The notes under the pieces are model-generated. The model had not been told where the DNA came from. It did no database searches and saw only the letters and a list, made by a program, of their open reading frames with translations. Both the position numbers and the translations under genes were made by a program. Below are positions 1-8,546 of a stretch of DNA of 64,000 nt, piece by piece (position 1 is the stretch's first letter; the number at the start of each line of letters is the position of its first letter). The stretch is from Aphodosoma sp045126975 (GTDB lineage Bacteria; Bacteroidota; Bacteroidia; Bacteroidales; Paludibacteraceae), in contig JBGVPL010000010.1 in assembly GCA_045126975.1 (NCBI GenBank), forward strand, positions 1 to 64,000. Reading direction: 5' to 3'.

Positions 1-89
1 GGTATTTTTATTTACCTTGTACTTATACTACATTTTTGTTGTTTTCAATCTTTCAAAGAACTTGTTTCCGTTTTTGTCGAAACGGACTG

Positions 90-119
90 CAAAGTTACGA
101 CATTTTTTTGAATCTGCAA
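90..119 (-). promoter_or_regulatory. Leftward promoter, Bacteroidota type
   Basis: On the minus strand a -33 TTG (119-117) is followed after exactly 19 bases by the -7 motif TAACTTTG (97-90). Downstream, at about 60-47, the minus strand reads TTCTTTGAAAGATTG, which resembles the boxA-like TTCTTTGA sequence in leaders of Bacteroidota rRNA operons. The target gene lies outside the window. Confidence 0.6.
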
Positions 120-200
120 AATATTTCAAAAAAAATATTTATTTTTTCTTTCAAACGTCTGCTTTCTTAACTCGCAGGCAACCTCTCTCGATTGCGGATG

Positions 201-230
201 CAAAGTTACTGCTTTTTCTGAAACTACCAA
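201..230 (-). promoter_or_regulatory. Second tandem leftward promoter
   Basis: Minus-strand TTG (230-228), 19-base spacer, TAACTTTG (208-201). It is built like the promoter about 110 bases downstream. Paired strong promoters of this kind often precede rRNA operons; that target is an inference. Confidence 0.6.
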
Positions 231-480
231 AATATTTTTACGATTTTTTCTAAAGTTTTTTATAAGTTACTGTTTTTCAAAAAGAAAAATTTTTATTTGT
301 TTGCGATTTTTATAAATTTTATGTCTATATTGGGGATTTTAAAGGCCATTTTTAATCTCTAAAAGATGTTTTATAACATGATTTTTTCGCGATTTTCTGT
401 TTTTTCGTGCTTTTTTGAGAAAAAACGAGGCATTTTCTTTCTTATAATTTTTTTTTGACAGAATGACATAAAAACATATT

Positions 481-507
481 AGGGACGCTCGAGCCGAGCG
501 TCCCTAC
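481..507. repeat. GGGACGC palindromic element
   Basis: A GC-rich island in AT-rich DNA: two arms (GGGACGCTCG and CGAGCGTCCC) form a near-perfect palindrome, followed by TAC. A nearly identical 25-base copy lies inside the AddA-like reading frame at 9119-9143. Relatives with other inner arms lie at 13614-13640, 31644-31671, 56477-56505 and near 56986-57018. Confidence 0.75.
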
Positions 508-580
508 TTTTTTTACATACGCCTTGCTACATCGGCAATGACACATTACGATATATGTTTTTTGTAGAAAATATATGATT

Positions 581-2554
581 TTACTTTAAATAATCCTCGA
601 AATAATCGGTTACTTTTTGCATGAGGTGAACGCGGTCTTTGCCCATGACGTTGTGTTCGGCACGAGGATAGATGAAGTAATCAATTGGTATGTTATTAGT
701 TATGCAGGCATTTAGAAAGTTGAGGGAGTGTTGATAAAGGACTACATTATCTATTAAACCTTGACAAATAAGTAGTTTACCTTTAAGGTCTTTGGCTTTA
801 TTCATCAATGATACAGCCTCTAAGCCTTCGGCATTGGTTGCTGGAGTCTCCATATAACGCTCGCCATACATAACTTCATACCACTTCCAATCGATGACTG
901 GTCCGCCAGCTACACCGACTTTGAAGATGTCAGGATAATTAGTCATCAATGAGATAGTCATAAATCCGCCATAAGACCAACCGTGAACGCCAATACGGTC
1001 TTTATCGACCCATGAGTGCGACATGAGCCACTGCATACCAGCCATTTGGTCTTGCATCTCCACTACCCCACACTGACGATGAATGGCACGTGCATACTCG
1101 GCACCATGATTTGGTGTGCCTCGATTATCCATAACAAAGACTACATAACCACGTTGAGCCATGTACATCTCCCAACGACGAAGGTTGGCTTGATAGTTAT
1201 TGCGAACGAGTTGGGTATGTGGACCACCATATACATATAATATTACAGGATATTGCTTTGTAGAATCGAAATCAAGTGGACGAATGAGACGATAGTTATT
1301 ATCATATTGCCCATCAGCACTTTTAATAGTACCTAATTCGATAGGTGCAAAATTATAGTCACGACATGGGTCTTCTGCACGAAATACTTCACGATAGAAT
1401 TTGCCATCAGTAGAGCCTACTGCCACTACACGAGGTACATTGAGCGATGAATAATTGTCGGTAAAATAGCGTTTATCAGTAGATAATTGGCATTGATGCC
1501 AACCTTCGGCACGAGTCAAACGAGTGCTTTTACCTGTTGCAATATTCACGCGACAGAGATGACGCTCTGCAGAAGATACCTCTGCAGAATAATAATATAC
1601 ATATTTATTGTCGTGATCGAGATATTCAACATCGGCATCTACGCGAGTGAGACGTGTGAGTTGTTTTTTCTTAAGCGAATAGAGATATAAATTATAAAAA
1701 CCATCACGATTATCGGTTGTATAGATAAAACGGTCGTCGTCAAGGAAGATAAGCGGTTGATTTGGCTCAAGGAATTTATCGTTTTTCTCGCTCAAAAGAG
1801 TTGTCAAATATTCACCTGTTACAGCATCATAAGCATTAAGGTTCAACTCTTTTTGCTCACGATTCATCACTTGGATATAGATAGTACGGCTATCAGGCGA
1901 CCAAGCTGGGTTGGTGAGATAACGTTCGTTCGTGAAATCGGTGATATTGAGGTATATTGTTTTATTCTGCGCAACATCATAAACTCCAAATTTGAGTTGC
2001 TCAGACGGCATACCAATCATTGGGTACTTGATTTCGTTAGCTGTACCAGTGCGAGTTGTGATGTCAAGCAAAGGAAAAGTCGTTACATTGCTTTCATCTT
2101 TCACATAAAACGCCAAACGACTATTGTCGGGAGAAGGGAATAAGCCGGTCATACAGCCAAACTCGTTACGAGAAACAGCTTGTCCACAGACAATATTTTT
2201 GTCATTGTATTGAGTAATAGGAATTTCTACACTATCGGCAGTTAGCCATACGATGTTATTGTCCTTAAGAATAGCACGCCCCACTTCCCCTGCAGGTACT
2301 CCATCTAAAACAGAGGGAGAATATGAAGTTACTTCATGCTTTTTTCCTGTTTTTACATCAATGGCATACCATACAGAATCCTCTTGATGAAGGTATTGAT
2401 TTGGATAATCATCGCTCCATCGTACACGATAGTTTTTAGGATTTAAATCACGATTGAGTATTACATCTTCCATTGTGAGCAGTTTGCGTTCTTGCCCAAA
2501 TGTAATGCTTACAATACAAAATAGAGCTATTAATGACAACAATATTCGTCTCAT
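581..2554 (-). CDS. S9 family (DPP IV-like) prolyl oligopeptidase
   Basis: Secreted serine peptidase of family S9B, expected to release dipeptides or tripeptides from peptides with proline or alanine near the N-terminus, probably in the periplasm or at the surface. The 657-residue protein starts with a signal peptide (MRRILLSLIALFCIVSITFG, cut before Q). The middle has propeller-type strands (PAWSPDSRTIYIQ), and the C-terminal third is an alpha/beta hydrolase with nucleophile GWSYGG, an acidic residue in GLIDNVV and the catalytic His in YPRAEHN. It is somewhat shorter than the roughly 700-750 residues usual in Bacteroidales. It is a monocistronic gene. The 128-base gap upstream carries low-complexity repeats but no clear promoter motif. 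Confidence 0.9.
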   Translation of the reverse strand: MRRILLSLIALFCIVSITFGQERKLLTMEDVILNRDLNPKNYRVRWSDDYPNQYLHQEDSVWYAIDVKTGKKHEVTSYSPSVLDGVPAGEVGRAILKDNNIVWLTADSVEIPITQYNDKNIVCGQAVSRNEFGCMTGLFPSPDNSRLAFYVKDESNVTTFPLLDITTRTGTANEIKYPMIGMPSEQLKFGVYDVAQNKTIYLNITDFTNERYLTNPAWSPDSRTIYIQVMNREQKELNLNAYDAVTGEYLTTLLSEKNDKFLEPNQPLIFLDDDRFIYTTDNRDGFYNLYLYSLKKKQLTRLTRVDADVEYLDHDNKYVYYYSAEVSSAERHLCRVNIATGKSTRLTRAEGWHQCQLSTDKRYFTDNYSSLNVPRVVAVGSTDGKFYREVFRAEDPCRDYNFAPIELGTIKSADGQYDNNYRLIRPLDFDSTKQYPVILYVYGGPHTQLVRNNYQANLRRWEMYMAQRGYVVFVMDNRGTPNHGAEYARAIHRQCGVVEMQDQMAGMQWLMSHSWVDKDRIGVHGWSYGGFMTISLMTNYPDIFKVGVAGGPVIDWKWYEVMYGERYMETPATNAEGLEAVSLMNKAKDLKGKLLICQGLIDNVVLYQHSLNFLNACITNNIPIDYFIYPRAEHNVMGKDRVHLMQKVTDYFEDYLK

Positions 2555-2575
2555 ATTTTTACACCAATAATAATA

Positions 2576-2682
2576 TTTTTATAAACATAAATTATCATGA
2601 ATTACTAATAAATTATTTATAAATAAAAAATTAATGGTTAATTAATGGCAATTTACGTTCAAAAATATTTACGTTCAAAAAA
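2576..2682. repeat. AT-rich interspersed repeat upstream of the S9 peptidase
   Basis: The stretch AAATTATCATGAATTA is almost repeated at 8464-8479 (AAATTACCATGAATTA), and both are followed by ATAAAAAATTAATG. At 2651-2686 the 12-mer TTTACGTTCAAA occurs twice. This is a low-confidence interspersed family of unknown role. Confidence 0.45.
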
Positions 2683-3327
2683 TTAAAGTTTTTCGCCAAA
2701 TGCAAGGTCGCCACAGTCGCCAAGACCTGGCACAATATATTTATGAGAATTGAGTTCTGGGTCAAGTACTGCGGTATAGATATCGCAATTAGGCATTGCT
2801 TTAGATATATAATCTACTGCAAATTCGGTAGATACAATGCTACAAACGATAACACGAGCAGGAGTGCCATGTGTAAGTAATGCTTTATAAGCCAACTCCA
2901 TAGACGAGCCTGTTGCCAACATAGGGTCACAAAGTATAACAGTTTTGCCTTCGAGAGAAGGAGCTGCGATATATTCAACATGAATATCAAAATGGCTTTC
3001 GTCAGTATATTTGCGATATGCCGATACAAAACAGTTTTCAGCACCATCGAAAAAGTCTAATACGCCATTGTGCATAGCTAATCCTGCACGAAGAATAGAA
3101 GCAACAACTATTTTGTCGGCAACTACATTAGTTGGAGCAATACCAAGAGGTGTTTGTACTGGTTCAGTAGTATAGTTAAGCGACTTACTGATTTCGTAAC
3201 ACATCACTTGTGCAATACGTTCGATATTTTTACGAAAACGCAAAGGGTCATTCTGAATATCAACAGAACGGATTTCTCTAATAAAATTACCGAGAAGAGA
3301 ATTTTGTTTATCTAAAACGAACAACAT
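2683..3327 (-). CDS. upp: Uracil phosphoribosyltransferase
   Basis: Cytosolic salvage enzyme converting uracil and PRPP to UMP. The 214 residues match the usual length of the family. The PRPP-binding loop is visible as VILCDPMLATGSS, and the conserved R-A-G-L segment (VASILRAGLAMHNGVLDFF) and the C-terminal uracil-binding region (IVPGLGDCGDLAFG) are present. It lies alone between the S9 peptidase and ppdK and is separated from ppdK by a terminator and a repeat element. A start at the first Met of MLFVLDKQNS fits the family. Confidence 0.93.
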   Translation of the reverse strand: MLFVLDKQNSLLGNFIREIRSVDIQNDPLRFRKNIERIAQVMCYEISKSLNYTTEPVQTPLGIAPTNVVADKIVVASILRAGLAMHNGVLDFFDGAENCFVSAYRKYTDESHFDIHVEYIAAPSLEGKTVILCDPMLATGSSMELAYKALLTHGTPARVIVCSIVSTEFAVDYISKAMPNCDIYTAVLDPELNSHKYIVPGLGDCGDLAFGEKL

Positions 3328-3330
3328 AAG

Positions 3331-3416
3331 AAAGTTGAAAGTTGAAAGTTAAAAATAAAAAGACAGAATAACTGAATAACATAAATAAATTTTGTTCTTA
3401 TGTTATTTTGTCTTTC
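3331..3416. repeat. AGTTGAA heptamers plus AGACAGAA...TTCTGTCT inverted element
   Basis: At 3331-3350 the heptamer AGTTGAA is repeated. At 3359-3416 a pair of imperfect inverted arms (AAAGACAGAATAACTGAATA and its complement around 3398-3414) forms a long weak hairpin. The same inverted design, with an internal period near 8 bases, recurs at 12766-12825, 14536-14591 and 26408-26462. Confidence 0.65.
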
Positions 3417-3430
3417 CTATATTATAAAAA

Positions 3431-3457
3431 AGAGGCGCAAATTATTTTGCGCCTCTT
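3431..3457 (-). terminator. Terminator of ppdK
   Basis: Stem AGAGGCGCAAA/TTTGCGCCTCT with a short loop, followed on the minus strand by a T-run (plus-strand A's at 3426-3431). It sits 12 bases past the ppdK stop. Confidence 0.85.
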
Positions 3458-3468
3458 CACATTATATA

Positions 3469-6195
3469 TTAAGCATTTTTGATTGCTGCTTGAGCCGCTG
3501 CCAAACGTGCGATTGGCACACGGAATGGAGAACATGATACGTAGTTGAGACCTACTTTGTGGCAGAATTCCACAGAAGATGGTTCACCACCGTGCTCACC
3601 ACAAATACCACATTTAAGGTCTGGACGAACTGAGCGACCTTTTTCTGTAGCCATTTGTACGAGTTGACCTACACCATTTTGGTCGAGGACTTGGAATGGG
3701 TCGTTCTTCAAAATCTTCATATCGAGATATGCAGGCAAGAACGAAGCAATATCGTCACGTGAGTAACCAAATGTCATTTGAGTCAAGTCGTTAGTACCGA
3801 ATGAGAAGAATTCAGCTTTAGAAGCGATACGGTTAGCTGTAAGAGCTGCACGTGGGATTTCAATCATTGTACCAACTTTGAAATCGATAGATGCACCGCG
3901 TTCTTCGAACAATTTAGCTGCAGTTTCGCGAATAACTTTTTCTTGGTTAGCGAACTCGTAAAGGATACCTGTAAGAGGAACCATGATTTCAGGAACAGCT
4001 ACGATACCTTCTGCTTGAAGATCGAGAGCAGCACCAAGGATAGCGCGAGTTTGCATTTCAGTGATTTCTGGGTAAGTATTACCAAGACGGCAACCGCGGT
4101 GACCCAACATTGGGTTAGCTTCGTGAAGTGAATTTACACGTGTGCGGATGTAATCGTAAGTAACGCCCATAATTTCAGCCAATTCGCGTTGTTCTTTTTC
4201 TTCGTGAGGTACGAATTCGTGCAAAGGTGGGTCGAGGAGACGTACTGTCACTGGGCAACCTTCCATTGCTTTGAAAATACCTTTGAAGTCGTTTTGTTGG
4301 TAAGGGAGGATTTTTTTCAATGCAGCACGACGACCTTCAACTGTTTCAGCAAGAATCATTTCGCGCATAGCACGGATTTTTTCACCTTCGAAGAACATGT
4401 GTTCTGTACGGCAAAGACCGATACCGATAGCACCAAATTTACGAGCTACAGCAGCATCGTGTGGAGTATCGGCGTTAGTACGAACGCGGAGGTGAGTATA
4501 TTTGTCAGCCAATTCCATCAATTCTGCGAAATCAGCATCGAGTTCAGCATCTTTAGTTGCAACTGCACCTTGGTAAACTTCACCTGTAGAACCGTTGATA
4601 GAGATGAAATCACCTTCGTTAAGAGTTACGCCAGCAACTTTGATTGTTTTAGCAGCATAGTCGATAACGAGAGCACCAGCACCTGATACACAGCATTTAC
4701 CCATACCACGAGCAACAACGGCAGCGTGAGAAGTCATACCGCCACGTGCAGTAAGGATACCTTGTGCAGCAGCCATACCAGCCAAGTCTTCTGGAGATGT
4801 TTCGATACGAACCATAACCACTTTTTCGCCTTTAGCAGCCCATACAGCAGCATCTTCAGCGTTGAATACGATTTTACCGCAAGCAGCACCTGGAGAAGCA
4901 GCCAAACCTTTTGTCAATACAACAGCTTTCTTTTGAGCTTCTTTGTCGAATACTGGGTGGAGAAGTTCATCAAGTTTATTAGGTTCAACACGGAGAAGAG
5001 CCTCTTTTTCAGTAATCATACCTTGGTGGAGCATATCCATAGCGATTTTCACCATAGCAGCACCTGTACGTTTACCGTTACGTGTTTGGAGGAACCAAAG
5101 TTTACCTTCTTGAACAGTGAACTCCATATCTTGCATATCACGGTAGTGATTTTCAAGTTTAGTTTGGAGAGCATCAAGTTCAGCATAGATTTCAGGCATA
5201 GCCTCTTCCATTGAAGGATATTTAGCAACGCGTTCTTCTTCGCTGATGTCAGCAAGTTTAGCCCAACGTTGTGAACCGATTTTAGTGATTTGTTGTGGAG
5301 TACGGATACCAGCTACAACGTCTTCACCTTGAGCATTGATGAGGTATTCACCATTGAACAAGTCTTCACCTGTAGCAGCGTCACGGCTGAAGCATACACC
5401 TGTAGCAGATGTTTCACCCATGTTACCGAATACCATCGCTTGTACGTTAACAGCTGTACCCCATTCAGCAGGAATACCTTCCATTTTACGATAAAGGATA
5501 GCACGTTCGTTCATCCATGAATCAAATACTGCGCAGATAGCACCCCAAAGTTGTTCGTAAGCAGATTCTGGGAAGTCGTGACCTGTTTGAGCTTTAACTG
5601 CAGCTTTAAATTTAGCTACGAGAGTTTGAAGATCTTCAACTGTCAATTCAGTATCGAGGTGAACACCTTTAGCTTCTTTAACTTCTTCGATGATAGCTTC
5701 GAATGGGTCGATATCGTTTTTGTTAACTGGTTTCATACCGAGAACTACGTCGCCATACATTTGTACGAAACGACGATAAGAGTCCCATACGAAACGTGGG
5801 TTGTTAGTTTTACGAACCAAACCTTCTACCACTTTGTCGTTAAGACCGAGGTTAAGAATTGTATCCATCATACCCGGCATTGAAGCGCGGGCACCTGAAC
5901 GTACAGAAACAAGAAGAGGATTTTCGATATCGCCGAATTTTGAATTCATCAATTTTTCGACATTAGCAAGAGCTGCTTCTACGTCAGCTTTAAGTATTTC
6001 AACTACTTTCTCTTTACCAAATTCGAAATACTCGTTACAAACATCAGTTGTAATAGTGAAACCTGGAGGACATGGTACTCCAATAAGGTTCATTTCGGCA
6101 AGGTTAGCACCTTTACCGCCAAGCAGATTTCTCATATCTGCTTTACCTTCGGCTTGTCCGTTACCAAAGGTATAAACACGTTTTTTGTTTTCCAT
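3469..6195 (-). CDS. ppdK: Pyruvate, phosphate dikinase
   Basis: Interconverts pyruvate + ATP + Pi and phosphoenolpyruvate + AMP + PPi; in Bacteroidales it links glycolysis and gluconeogenesis. The 908-residue length is typical. The N-terminal ATP-grasp region carries NLLGGKGANLAEM and VRSGARASMPGMMDT; the swivelling phosphohistidine domain has GGMTSHAAVVARGMGK (His in TSHAA); the C-terminal PEP/pyruvate barrel shows GIGLCRTEHMF, GHRGCRL and KCGICGEHGGEP. The gene stands alone with its own promoter and terminator. Codon use is more G/C-rich at third positions than neighbours, as expected for a highly expressed gene. Confidence 0.97.
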   Translation of the reverse strand: MENKKRVYTFGNGQAEGKADMRNLLGGKGANLAEMNLIGVPCPPGFTITTDVCNEYFEFGKEKVVEILKADVEAALANVEKLMNSKFGDIENPLLVSVRSGARASMPGMMDTILNLGLNDKVVEGLVRKTNNPRFVWDSYRRFVQMYGDVVLGMKPVNKNDIDPFEAIIEEVKEAKGVHLDTELTVEDLQTLVAKFKAAVKAQTGHDFPESAYEQLWGAICAVFDSWMNERAILYRKMEGIPAEWGTAVNVQAMVFGNMGETSATGVCFSRDAATGEDLFNGEYLINAQGEDVVAGIRTPQQITKIGSQRWAKLADISEEERVAKYPSMEEAMPEIYAELDALQTKLENHYRDMQDMEFTVQEGKLWFLQTRNGKRTGAAMVKIAMDMLHQGMITEKEALLRVEPNKLDELLHPVFDKEAQKKAVVLTKGLAASPGAACGKIVFNAEDAAVWAAKGEKVVMVRIETSPEDLAGMAAAQGILTARGGMTSHAAVVARGMGKCCVSGAGALVIDYAAKTIKVAGVTLNEGDFISINGSTGEVYQGAVATKDAELDADFAELMELADKYTHLRVRTNADTPHDAAVARKFGAIGIGLCRTEHMFFEGEKIRAMREMILAETVEGRRAALKKILPYQQNDFKGIFKAMEGCPVTVRLLDPPLHEFVPHEEKEQRELAEIMGVTYDYIRTRVNSLHEANPMLGHRGCRLGNTYPEITEMQTRAILGAALDLQAEGIVAVPEIMVPLTGILYEFANQEKVIRETAAKLFEERGASIDFKVGTMIEIPRAALTANRIASKAEFFSFGTNDLTQMTFGYSRDDIASFLPAYLDMKILKNDPFQVLDQNGVGQLVQMATEKGRSVRPDLKCGICGEHGGEPSSVEFCHKVGLNYVSCSPFRVPIARLAAAQAAIKNA

Positions 6196-6305
6196 AAAAA
6201 AAACTAATATATATTCTAATAGTGTAATATACTGAATAATATATGATACATAGAAAGTTAGGTATCAAACACCCCACTTATTGTACCTTATACATTTCAA
6301 GAATG

Positions 6306-6336
6306 CAAAGTTACAATTTTTTTATGATTTTTACAA
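6306..6336 (-). promoter_or_regulatory. ppdK promoter
   Basis: Minus-strand TTG (6336-6334), 20-base spacer, TAACTTTG (6313-6306), giving a 5' leader of roughly 105 bases before the ppdK start at 6195. Confidence 0.75.
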
Positions 6337-6390
6337 TAGTTGTAAAATGTTTTTTATTTTTTTTGCAGAGTTTTTTTAAGTTCGCAAGCT

Positions 6391-6939
6391 CTAATACCCT
6401 CTATTTTCTTTTCTAACTCTCATCATACGTTCACTAAATCCACCTTTGCTAACAAAATCATCGGCCAATCTTTCTAGTTGTCTAAACAATAAATAATCAG
6501 CTTGTTTTATCAAAACAATAGCCATATTGGCAATAGTTTCAGGTGGACGTACTTTTATCAATTCCATAAAAAACTGAGCGTCATTATGTTCCCTACCTAA
6601 ACGCCTCATTGCCTCTAATTCTTTAGAATTTTCTTCCCATTGACGATGACCTCTAGTTTTTAAATAATCCTCATAATCTTCTAATAATTCTTGCAAACTT
6701 GCTTTTGCTACATTTAATAATTTTATTTCTGTTTTACTTGATGTTGCCGAAGCTGCTGAACCCTCAATTATATTTTGCTTTCCACTTCTTGCAGCCTGCA
6801 CCATTTGGTCAATAGTGCGATCTCCCCGCTGCAAATAAGTATGACAAAAATAGTACGTTATTTCAAAAATAACATTACTTTTTTGATAACTCAATAATTT
6901 CTTATAATTACCAACTCTTGGCAACAACTGCTCACTCAT
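6391..6939 (-). CDS. Four-helix-bundle protein (suffix-domain type)
   Basis: A 182-residue, mostly helical protein of the four-helix-bundle family related to proteins encoded in 23S rRNA intervening sequences (S23-type). Conserved features are YQKSNVIFEITYYFCHTYLQRGDRTIDQMVQAARSGKQNI and the following LLNVAKASLQELLEDYEDYL. The C-terminal extension (residues ~115-182) matches the family form with an added suffix. Function is unknown. Related Avd proteins work with diversity-generating retroelements, but no reverse transcriptase or variable repeat is seen nearby. It lies downstream of dgt in the same direction, separated by a 9-bp tandem repeat. Confidence 0.8.
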   Translation of the reverse strand: MSEQLLPRVGNYKKLLSYQKSNVIFEITYYFCHTYLQRGDRTIDQMVQAARSGKQNIIEGSAASATSSKTEIKLLNVAKASLQELLEDYEDYLKTRGHRQWEENSKELEAMRRLGREHNDAQFFMELIKVRPPETIANMAIVLIKQADYLLFRQLERLADDFVSKGGFSERMMRVRKENRGY

Positions 6940-6981
6940 AATTTATTTTATTAAGATTAATAATTTATTTTTTTGAATTAA

Positions 6982-7053
6982 GGTCATTAAGGAAATTAAA
7001 GACTTTAAAGTCGTTAAGGACCTTGAGGTCTTTAAAGTCGTTAAAAACTTTAA
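6982..7053. repeat. 9-bp tandem repeat (RRNNNTTAA)
   Basis: Eight consecutive nonamers, each ending in TTAA or TTGA: GGTCATTAA, GGAAATTAA, AGACTTTAA, AGTCGTTAA, GGACCTTGA, GGTCTTTAA, AGTCGTTAA, AAACTTTAA. The array fills the gap between dgt and the four-helix-bundle gene and ends just before the dgt stop codon. Confidence 0.85.
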
Positions 7054-7057
7054 TTTT

Positions 7058-8392
7058 TCAAATTGTTGGCAAACTCATACCATTTATCTTTCGGTATAGG
7101 TCAAGTGCGTAAACATCAGTCATTCCGCTGATGTAATCTAATATGCTTTGCACTTTCTCGTAGTCGCTCTCTGCCGCCACATTATATTGTTGCGGTATAC
7201 GACTGAGGAATTGTTTCGAATATGCCTTCTCTGGCTCAAACACAGCTTTCATCAATATATCAAGCAATTCACTAATAATCTTATAACCAGCTAACTCTAT
7301 ATCGAGCACCATTTGCGCACGATATATTTTCTTCACCGACACTTTCGAACTATGCTTGTATGCCTCACGCAATTCCTCTGGCAAATGGTCAATCAATGCT
7401 CCCTGAAATTCACCTTTTAATATAGACTCTTCGTTTTCAATAAACACCTTACTTACCCCATCTATCAACACTCCTACCACCGAACTACGCAAATAAGAAA
7501 TCTGCTCGTTCTCATCCGACACTATCTTAAACACTTCATTCTCTGCACGTTCTCTACGCTTCTGAGGCAAATATCTCATCAACAAATCTTTAGTTTCATC
7601 AAATGTTAACAAACGTAATTTATACGCATCTTCTATATCCATCATCTGATAACAAATATCATCTGCCGCCTCAACCAAATAGACCAACGGATAGCGCGCA
7701 TATCTGTCGGCATTCAACGGATTACGAATTATACCTAAATCTTCTGCAATACGCTCATACGAAGCCACTTCCGATTGAAAGAATCCAAATTTCTGCTTCT
7801 TTTTATCTGCAAATCTCGATTCATACGGATATTTCACAATCGACGCCAATGTCGGATAGGTCAACACGAAACCGCCTTCACGACGACCCTCAAACTGATG
7901 CGTCAATATACGAAAAGCGTTAGCATTACCCTCAAACGTAGTCAAATCTGCCCATTGAGCCTCACTGATATTCAATCTATTACGATACTCTACCCCTTTA
8001 CCTTCCGAAAAGAAAGTACCGATAGCATTCTCGCCCGAATGCCCAAATGGCGGATTACCCAAGTCGTGAGCCAAACATGCTGCCGCCACAATTGCACCTA
8101 TTTCGCTCAACTCCGACGCCAATTCTGGATATTTCAGCGATAATTCTCGTCCTACATTATTACCTATCGAACGCCCCACACACGACACTTCAAGGCTGTG
8201 AGTCAATCTATTATGCACAAACACGCTTCCTGGCAAAGGAAACACTTGTGTCTTATTTTGCAAACGGCGAAAGGCTGGCGAAAATATCAATCGGTCGTAA
8301 TCACGTTGAAACTCTGTACGTCCATCATGATTACCCTGATAATAATTCTCCATCCCAAATCGCTTGGTTGTTATCAATTTATTCCATTTCAT
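7058..8392 (-). CDS. dgt: Deoxyguanosinetriphosphate triphosphohydrolase (dGTPase)
   Basis: HD-domain enzyme hydrolysing dGTP, and possibly other dNTPs, to the nucleoside and triphosphate. Visible motifs are FRRLQNKTQVFPLPG near the N-terminus, the first HD-superfamily His in RLTHSLEV, the HD pair in ACLAHDLGNPPFGHSGE, and the later EAADDICYQMMDIED Asp. The start is set at MKWNKLITTK (444 residues) because the 16 codons upstream fall in a repeat element and do not look like the family N-terminus. It is followed, in the same direction, by the four-helix-bundle gene. Confidence 0.92.
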   Translation of the reverse strand: MKWNKLITTKRFGMENYYQGNHDGRTEFQRDYDRLIFSPAFRRLQNKTQVFPLPGSVFVHNRLTHSLEVSCVGRSIGNNVGRELSLKYPELASELSEIGAIVAAACLAHDLGNPPFGHSGENAIGTFFSEGKGVEYRNRLNISEAQWADLTTFEGNANAFRILTHQFEGRREGGFVLTYPTLASIVKYPYESRFADKKKQKFGFFQSEVASYERIAEDLGIIRNPLNADRYARYPLVYLVEAADDICYQMMDIEDAYKLRLLTFDETKDLLMRYLPQKRRERAENEVFKIVSDENEQISYLRSSVVGVLIDGVSKVFIENEESILKGEFQGALIDHLPEELREAYKHSSKVSVKKIYRAQMVLDIELAGYKIISELLDILMKAVFEPEKAYSKQFLSRIPQQYNVAAESDYEKVQSILDYISGMTDVYALDLYRKINGMSLPTI

Positions 8393-8409
8393 ATTTTTCT
8401 TATTTCTAA

Positions 8410-8546
8410 AAATTTGGAAGACAGAATAACATAATAACAAAAATTATTTTTTCTTTTTAACGCAAATTACCATGAATTAATCGCAAATAAAAAATTAATG
8501 AATAATTTGTGGAAATTAGCGTTAAAAAGATATGTTATTCTGTCTT
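8410..8546. repeat. Nested composite repeat between addA-like gene and dgt
   Basis: Outer arms AGACAGAATAACATAATAAC (8411-8430) and its near-complement at 8529-8545 enclose an AT-rich repeat (8458-8525) that is itself an imperfect palindrome beginning TTAACGCAAATT and ending TTAGCGTTAA. The inner unit shares a core with 2589-2640. The right arm stops just at the AddA-like stop codon. Confidence 0.6.

Larger units (their letters stand above)
1..580. other. Gene-free AT-rich left edge
   Basis: No convincing gene is seen here; the short open frame at 17-253 is low-complexity and lies across promoter-like sites. The stretch holds two tandem leftward promoters (90-119 and 201-230), a boxA-like leader at about 1-60 on the minus strand, and a GC-rich palindrome at 481-507. 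The rest (240-475) is T-rich without visible structure. Transcription from the promoters would leave the window to the left. Confidence 0.6.

Noticed and set aside
17..253. 78-codon open frame at the left edge
   Set aside because: Lies across two promoters, is F/L/K-rich low complexity and has no family resemblance.
6391..6939. Diversity-generating retroelement with an Avd-like protein
   Set aside because: No reverse transcriptase, template repeat or variable repeat is seen nearby; the protein belongs to the wider four-helix-bundle family.
6391..8440. A longer dgt with 16 more N-terminal residues
   Set aside because: The extra codons come from the AGACAGAATAACATAA repeat and are unlike dGTPase N-termini.
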